Shown here: positions 60,915-64,000 of the stretch, in pieces
How positions within the stretch are numbered: position 1 is the first letter of the stretch
How the letters are laid out: every line of letters begins with the position of its first letter
DNA from: Nitrospira sp. ST-bin5
GTDB lineage: Bacteria > Nitrospirota > Nitrospiria > Nitrospirales > Nitrospiraceae
Assembly: GCA_002083555.1 (NCBI GenBank)
Contig: MSXN01000007.1
Coordinates: forward strand, 390,741-454,740
Reading direction: 5' to 3'
DNA: 64,000 bases
Program-made: the position numbers and the translations under genes
The notes under the pieces: generated by a model
What the model saw: only the letters and a program-made list of their open reading frames with translations
Told to the model about the DNA's origin: nothing
Database searches by the model: none

Positions 60915-61734
60915 CTCAAGCATTCTAAGGGGGGCCGCCTCCAGGATTAACCAGTCGCTAGGTCTCCAAAAGGGAGAAAAATACGGGCATACGACGACTA
61001 GTTTGTCGTTATCAAAACAGCCGCCAAAGAATTTTGATGGGAAAGCGCTAATCGAGAAGATTCTGGACCGAGTCAAATGCAACTGGCATCGGAAACAATC
61101 AACGGGCGACCAGAATTGGCGTTGGGAAAAACAATTGCGCACTCCAGGAAGAAATCCAAGGGGGAAAGGCCAGGAAGTGTGCTTGGAGAGATTGATTGTT
61201 CAGACAACAAACAATGACTGGGTGAACCAGGTTCCTATAGCTTCAGGACTAACACGCAGCGGGGATAGGCGGCGAGCTATCGACCTGGCCCATCGATCCG
61301 AGAGTAACGGCTATGAGTTGATTGAACTAAAGATGGGGAAAGAGGCTGGTACGGCACTGTTTGCTGCAATGGAGATATTACAGTATGGCATCGTCTACAT
61401 GTTTTCACGGCTGTACGCAAAAGATTTGGGATATACCGTCGGCAAGAAGTCACTGCTTGATGCAAATCGTATTTGTCTCCAGGTTCTGGCCCCGACTGAA
61501 TACTATGATAAGAAGAGAATTCATCTAGGTTGGCTTGAAGAAGAAATCAATGAAGGGCTTAGGTCTTTCTCAAAAGAGCGCAACATCCAGTTTCAAATAG
61601 ACTTCGAGTTCCAAGAATTTCCACCGCTGTCGCCTGGATTTCACCCGTGCTCCCTTCTCAAGGATCTACCTGCCGCCACTCCCATCATTAATCATATTCT
61701 GAGAGGGCGAACACCTGTTTATCGTTCCTCCTAG
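60907..61734 (+). CDS. PD-(D/E)XK nuclease-like protein
   Basis: A 275-residue protein with no close family recognised. The pattern D126 in RRAIDLAHR and E140-x-K142 in GYELIELKMG, with E90 and Q159 nearby, fits the PD-(D/E)XK nuclease core in which Asp, Glu and Lys form the active site. This is inference from motif spacing; it needs a structure prediction. The GTG at 60907 has GGAGGT five bases upstream and lies inside the preceding gene. It ends five bases before the convergent nuoN stop, so the operon has been placed precisely at the end of the nuo genes. It is A+T-richer than the surrounding genes. Confidence 0.6.
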   Translation: MADSSILRGAASRINQSLGLQKGEKYGHTTTSLSLSKQPPKNFDGKALIEKILDRVKCNWHRKQSTGDQNWRWEKQLRTPGRNPRGKGQEVCLERLIVQTTNNDWVNQVPIASGLTRSGDRRRAIDLAHRSESNGYELIELKMGKEAGTALFAAMEILQYGIVYMFSRLYAKDLGYTVGKKSLLDANRICLQVLAPTEYYDKKRIHLGWLEEEINEGLRSFSKERNIQFQIDFEFQEFPPLSPGFHPCSLLKDLPAATPIINHILRGRTPVYRSS

Positions 61735-61739
61735 GTACG

Positions 61740-63215
61740 CTATTTCAACGTGAGGGCGGCTTGGGTAGCCAGGTTCACAATCGGATCGGGATAGAATCCG
61801 AAGAACACCACACCTGCGATGGCACAGGCCAGCACAATGGAGAGGGCCGGGGACGAGACGAACCTGGGCGATAGTGCGGTGACCGCTTCCGGTTCCCGCA
61901 TGTACATCACCATCACCAGCCGTAGGTAGAAGTAGGCAGAGATTGCCGCAAAGACCAGGGCCAGTACCGCCAGCCAAGTGAGTCCTGCCTGTACGGCGGA
62001 CATGAAGACATAGAATTTACCGATGAAGCCGGCCGTCGGCGGGATGCCGGCCAGTGAAACCATGAAGACCATCATGAGGAGCGCGGCGAACGGGTGGCGT
62101 TTTGCCAGGCCGCTGAAATCTTCGATCTCATCGCCCTCCAGGCCGCCCTTCCGCAACATCGCAATGATGGCAAAGGCGCCGAAGGTCATGAAGGCGTATA
62201 GGGCAATGTAGAGCATGACGCTTGAAACGGCGGATGAGGCTTCCGCCGGAGCCAGGCGGCCGGCGGCCACGACGCCGATCAGGGCATAGCCTGCGTGGGC
62301 AATGCTCGAATAGGCGAGCATGCGTTTCACGTTCGTTTGCACGAGCGCGACGATGTTGCCCAGGATCAGGGTTCCAATGCAGAGCAGCAGGAACATCAAC
62401 GACCAGTTGGCCCGCACGCCGCCGAGTCCTTCGACGAAGACCCGCATGAAGGCGCCGAAGCTGGCGGCTTTCGAGGCCACCGCCATAAAAGCCGTGACGG
62501 AGGTCGGGGCGCCCTGGTACACGTCCGGCGTCCACATATGGAAGGGCACGACGGCCAGCTTGAAGCTGAACCCTACGGCGATGAGGATCGTGGCGAAGAG
62601 GAGCAAGGGATCGTCCAGGCTCCGTCCGGCGATCGCGGCGGCGATGGCCGGGAGTTGCGTGCTGCCGGCCGAGCCGTACAGCAGCGAAATTCCGTAGAGC
62701 AGAATGCCGGATGAAAAGGCCCCGAGCACAAAGTACTTGGCCGAGGCTTCGAGCGACTTCGCCTCTCCCCGCTTGAGGCCGGCCATGACATAGAGGGAGA
62801 GAGACATGAGTTCGGTGCCGAGGTAGATGGTCAGCAGATCGGCGCCGGAGACCATGACCATCATGCCGGAGAGGGCGAGGAGAATGAATCCGTAGTACTC
62901 GCCGAGATAGATGCGTTCCTCTTTCAGGTACGGGAAGGACAGCAGAATCGTCAGTCCGGTCACGAAATAGAGGAGCAGCTTCCAGAAGCAGGAGTAATTG
63001 TCGATCACCACGAGCCCGCCGAACGCCGTCGTCGGCGAGCCGAAACGCGCGGCGGTCAATCCCATGCAAATGGCCATCGTGCCCAGGCTGAGCCAGGCCA
63101 GGCCATCCTTCTTGGATGACGGCGTGATCGGGTCCAACGCCAGGACCGCGCAAGCGGCGAAGACGACCAGCAATTCCGGCAGAATGGCGAACAGATCCTG
63201 AGCCGAGAGCATCAT
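61740..63215 (-). CDS. nuoN: NADH-quinone oxidoreductase subunit N
   Basis: NuoN is one of the three antiporter-like proton-channel subunits of complex I. The 491-residue length is normal. The sequence has about 14 helices; the proton-path lysine and glutamate region is seen in YLGTELMSLSLYVMAG and in FKLAVVPFHMWTPDVYQGAP, the family hallmark. LVQTNVKRMLAYSSIAHAGY (discontinuous helix) follows. The ATG overlaps the nuoM stop by four bases (ATGA). It is the last gene in the visible nuo cluster. Confidence 0.95.
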   Translation of the reverse strand: MMLSAQDLFAILPELLVVFAACAVLALDPITPSSKKDGLAWLSLGTMAICMGLTAARFGSPTTAFGGLVVIDNYSCFWKLLLYFVTGLTILLSFPYLKEERIYLGEYYGFILLALSGMMVMVSGADLLTIYLGTELMSLSLYVMAGLKRGEAKSLEASAKYFVLGAFSSGILLYGISLLYGSAGSTQLPAIAAAIAGRSLDDPLLLFATILIAVGFSFKLAVVPFHMWTPDVYQGAPTSVTAFMAVASKAASFGAFMRVFVEGLGGVRANWSLMFLLLCIGTLILGNIVALVQTNVKRMLAYSSIAHAGYALIGVVAAGRLAPAEASSAVSSVMLYIALYAFMTFGAFAIIAMLRKGGLEGDEIEDFSGLAKRHPFAALLMMVFMVSLAGIPPTAGFIGKFYVFMSAVQAGLTWLAVLALVFAAISAYFYLRLVMVMYMREPEAVTALSPRFVSSPALSIVLACAIAGVVFFGFYPDPIVNLATQAALTLK

Positions 63216-64000
63216 GGACGTGGCGCCTCCGTCGACTGGACGGTTTGTGCGGCCGGAACCGGCTCGATGACTGGGGTGATCTGACCGGTTGAGGTCGGAG
63301 ACTCTTGCGGTCCGTGCGTAGCGCGGGCGACGACATTGGAGACCGAGGCGTGCATACGGCTCAGAATCGGATTTGGAAACAAGCCGATCCAGAAGACCAG
63401 GACGACCAGCGGAATCAGCGTCGCCATCTCGCGGCGATTCAGATCGGTCAGCTTGGGTAACTGATGAGGTGACGGGACGCCGAACGCGACCCGCTGGACC
63501 ATCCAGAGCATGTAGGCCGCGGCCAGAATGATTCCGATCGAGGCGAGGGCCGCCGCGATCTTGCTCCAGAGGAACGTGCCGACCAGGATTAGGAACTCAC
63601 CCACAAAACTGTTGGTGCCGGGGAGGCCCAGCGAAGAGAGGGAGAAAATCACCAGCAGCGTCGCATACTGCGGCATCGGTTTCGTCAGCCCGACATTGTC
63701 GGCAATCTGCCGGCTATGAGTCCGTTCATAGATCACGCCCACGCAGAGGAAGAGGCCGCCGGTGGTGATGCCGTGGTTGACCATCTGCATCACGGCGCCT
63801 TCGATGCCTTGCTGATTGAACATGAAGAGGCCGAGCGTCACAAAGCCCATGTGGCTCACGCTGGAGTAGGCGATGAGTTTCTTCAGATCCGCCTGGGCCA
63901 GCGCCATATAGGCGCCGTACACGATCGCGATGATCGAGAGAGCCACGATCATGGGCGTGAAATCCTTGGACGCATCCGGCAGCATGGGCAGGCTGAATCG
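63212..64000 (-). CDS. nuoM: NADH-quinone oxidoreductase subunit M, C-terminal part (cut by window edge)
   Basis: NuoM is another antiporter-like proton-pumping subunit of complex I. The C-terminal ~260 residues are visible; the frame is open to the window end (RFSLP before MLPDASKDF), so the N-terminal half is missing. The proton-channel helix is QADLKKLIAYSSVSHMGFV, followed by VMQMVNHGITTGGLFL and SLSSLGLPGTNSFVGEFLIL. The end is a hydrophilic Pro/Thr tail (PQESPTSTGQITPVIEPVP). It precedes nuoN with a 4-base overlap. Confidence 0.95.
   Translation of the reverse strand, partial: RFSLPMLPDASKDFTPMIVALSIIAIVYGAYMALAQADLKKLIAYSSVSHMGFVTLGLFMFNQQGIEGAVMQMVNHGITTGGLFLCVGVIYERTHSRQIADNVGLTKPMPQYATLLVIFSLSSLGLPGTNSFVGEFLILVGTFLWSKIAAALASIGIILAAAYMLWMVQRVAFGVPSPHQLPKLTDLNRREMATLIPLVVLVFWIGLFPNPILSRMHASVSNVVARATHGPQESPTSTGQITPVIEPVPAAQTVQSTEAPRP

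Noticed and set aside
1..64000. CRISPR arrays, tRNA/rRNA genes and complete insertion sequences
   Set aside because: No regularly spaced repeats, no tRNA-like cloverleaf and no transposase frame were recognised; faint matches could be missed without a search program.

Overview
The window reads as a chromosomal segment from a Nitrospira-like bacterium (Nitrospirota). This is inferred from the G+C-rich coding style (roughly 58-62% by eye), the mix of housekeeping genes (pdxA, ksgA, ftsK, lolA, ubiE, uvrA, uvrC, dapF, nuoM/nuoN), the many PAS-rich sensor kinases, and a heme/tetrapyrrole-type radical SAM gene coupled to a universal-stress fusion. No rRNA or tRNA gene, CRISPR array or complete insertion sequence was seen. 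The species cannot be fixed from sequence alone.

Region by region: 1-5.9 kb is a forward block with the 3' end of pdxA, a small unknown gene, ksgA, ftsK, lolA and a 2-oxoglutarate/Fe(II) oxygenase. 5.9-13.5 kb is mostly reverse: a ribbon-helix-helix protein, a CopD-like membrane protein, a radical SAM protein ending in a PCP_red domain, a universal stress protein fused to three PCP_red domains, a cobalamin-binding radical SAM enzyme and ubiE. 13.6-20.3 kb carries uvrA (lacking its insertion domain), a DUF486 membrane protein, a secreted protein and a HerA/FtsK-like ATPase.

20.4-44.1 kb is a signal-transduction island: four histidine kinases (three NarL-type, one large hybrid with eight PAS domains), four NarL-type response regulators, one lone receiver and one receiver-like/H-box protein. 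It is interrupted by a three-gene patatin/lipoprotein operon and a UPF0114 membrane protein. Kinase and regulator genes overlap or nearly touch, so each pair is probably co-translated.

44.3-49.9 kb is a compact cluster that looks like specialised metabolism: a LuxR-type regulator, a nitroreductase-like protein, a FabF-like ketosynthase with an altered active site, a cytochrome P450 and a second LuxR-type regulator. A 20-bp lux-box-like palindrome lies at the position expected for direct activation of the operon.

50.2-58.5 kb returns to general functions: uvrC, a dapF homologue with both catalytic cysteines replaced by serine, a polysaccharide deacetylase/GNAT/VOC operon, a site-2-type protease, an ECF-S-like membrane protein and a YihY-family protein. 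A MITE-like element and inverted heptamer arrays lie between them. At 58.7-61.7 kb an A+T-richer, tightly overlapping three-gene operon is inserted next to the nuo operon. It encodes a nucleoside-phosphorylase-fold protein, a beta-CASP metallo-hydrolase and a PD-(D/E)XK nuclease-like protein, and it is the best candidate for an undescribed conflict/defence system. The window ends in nuoN and the 3' part of nuoM.

Several genes (ftsK, ubiE, uvrA, the deacetylase and the protease) have promoter -10 elements 6-9 bases before the start codon. This suggests leaderless mRNAs are common here.
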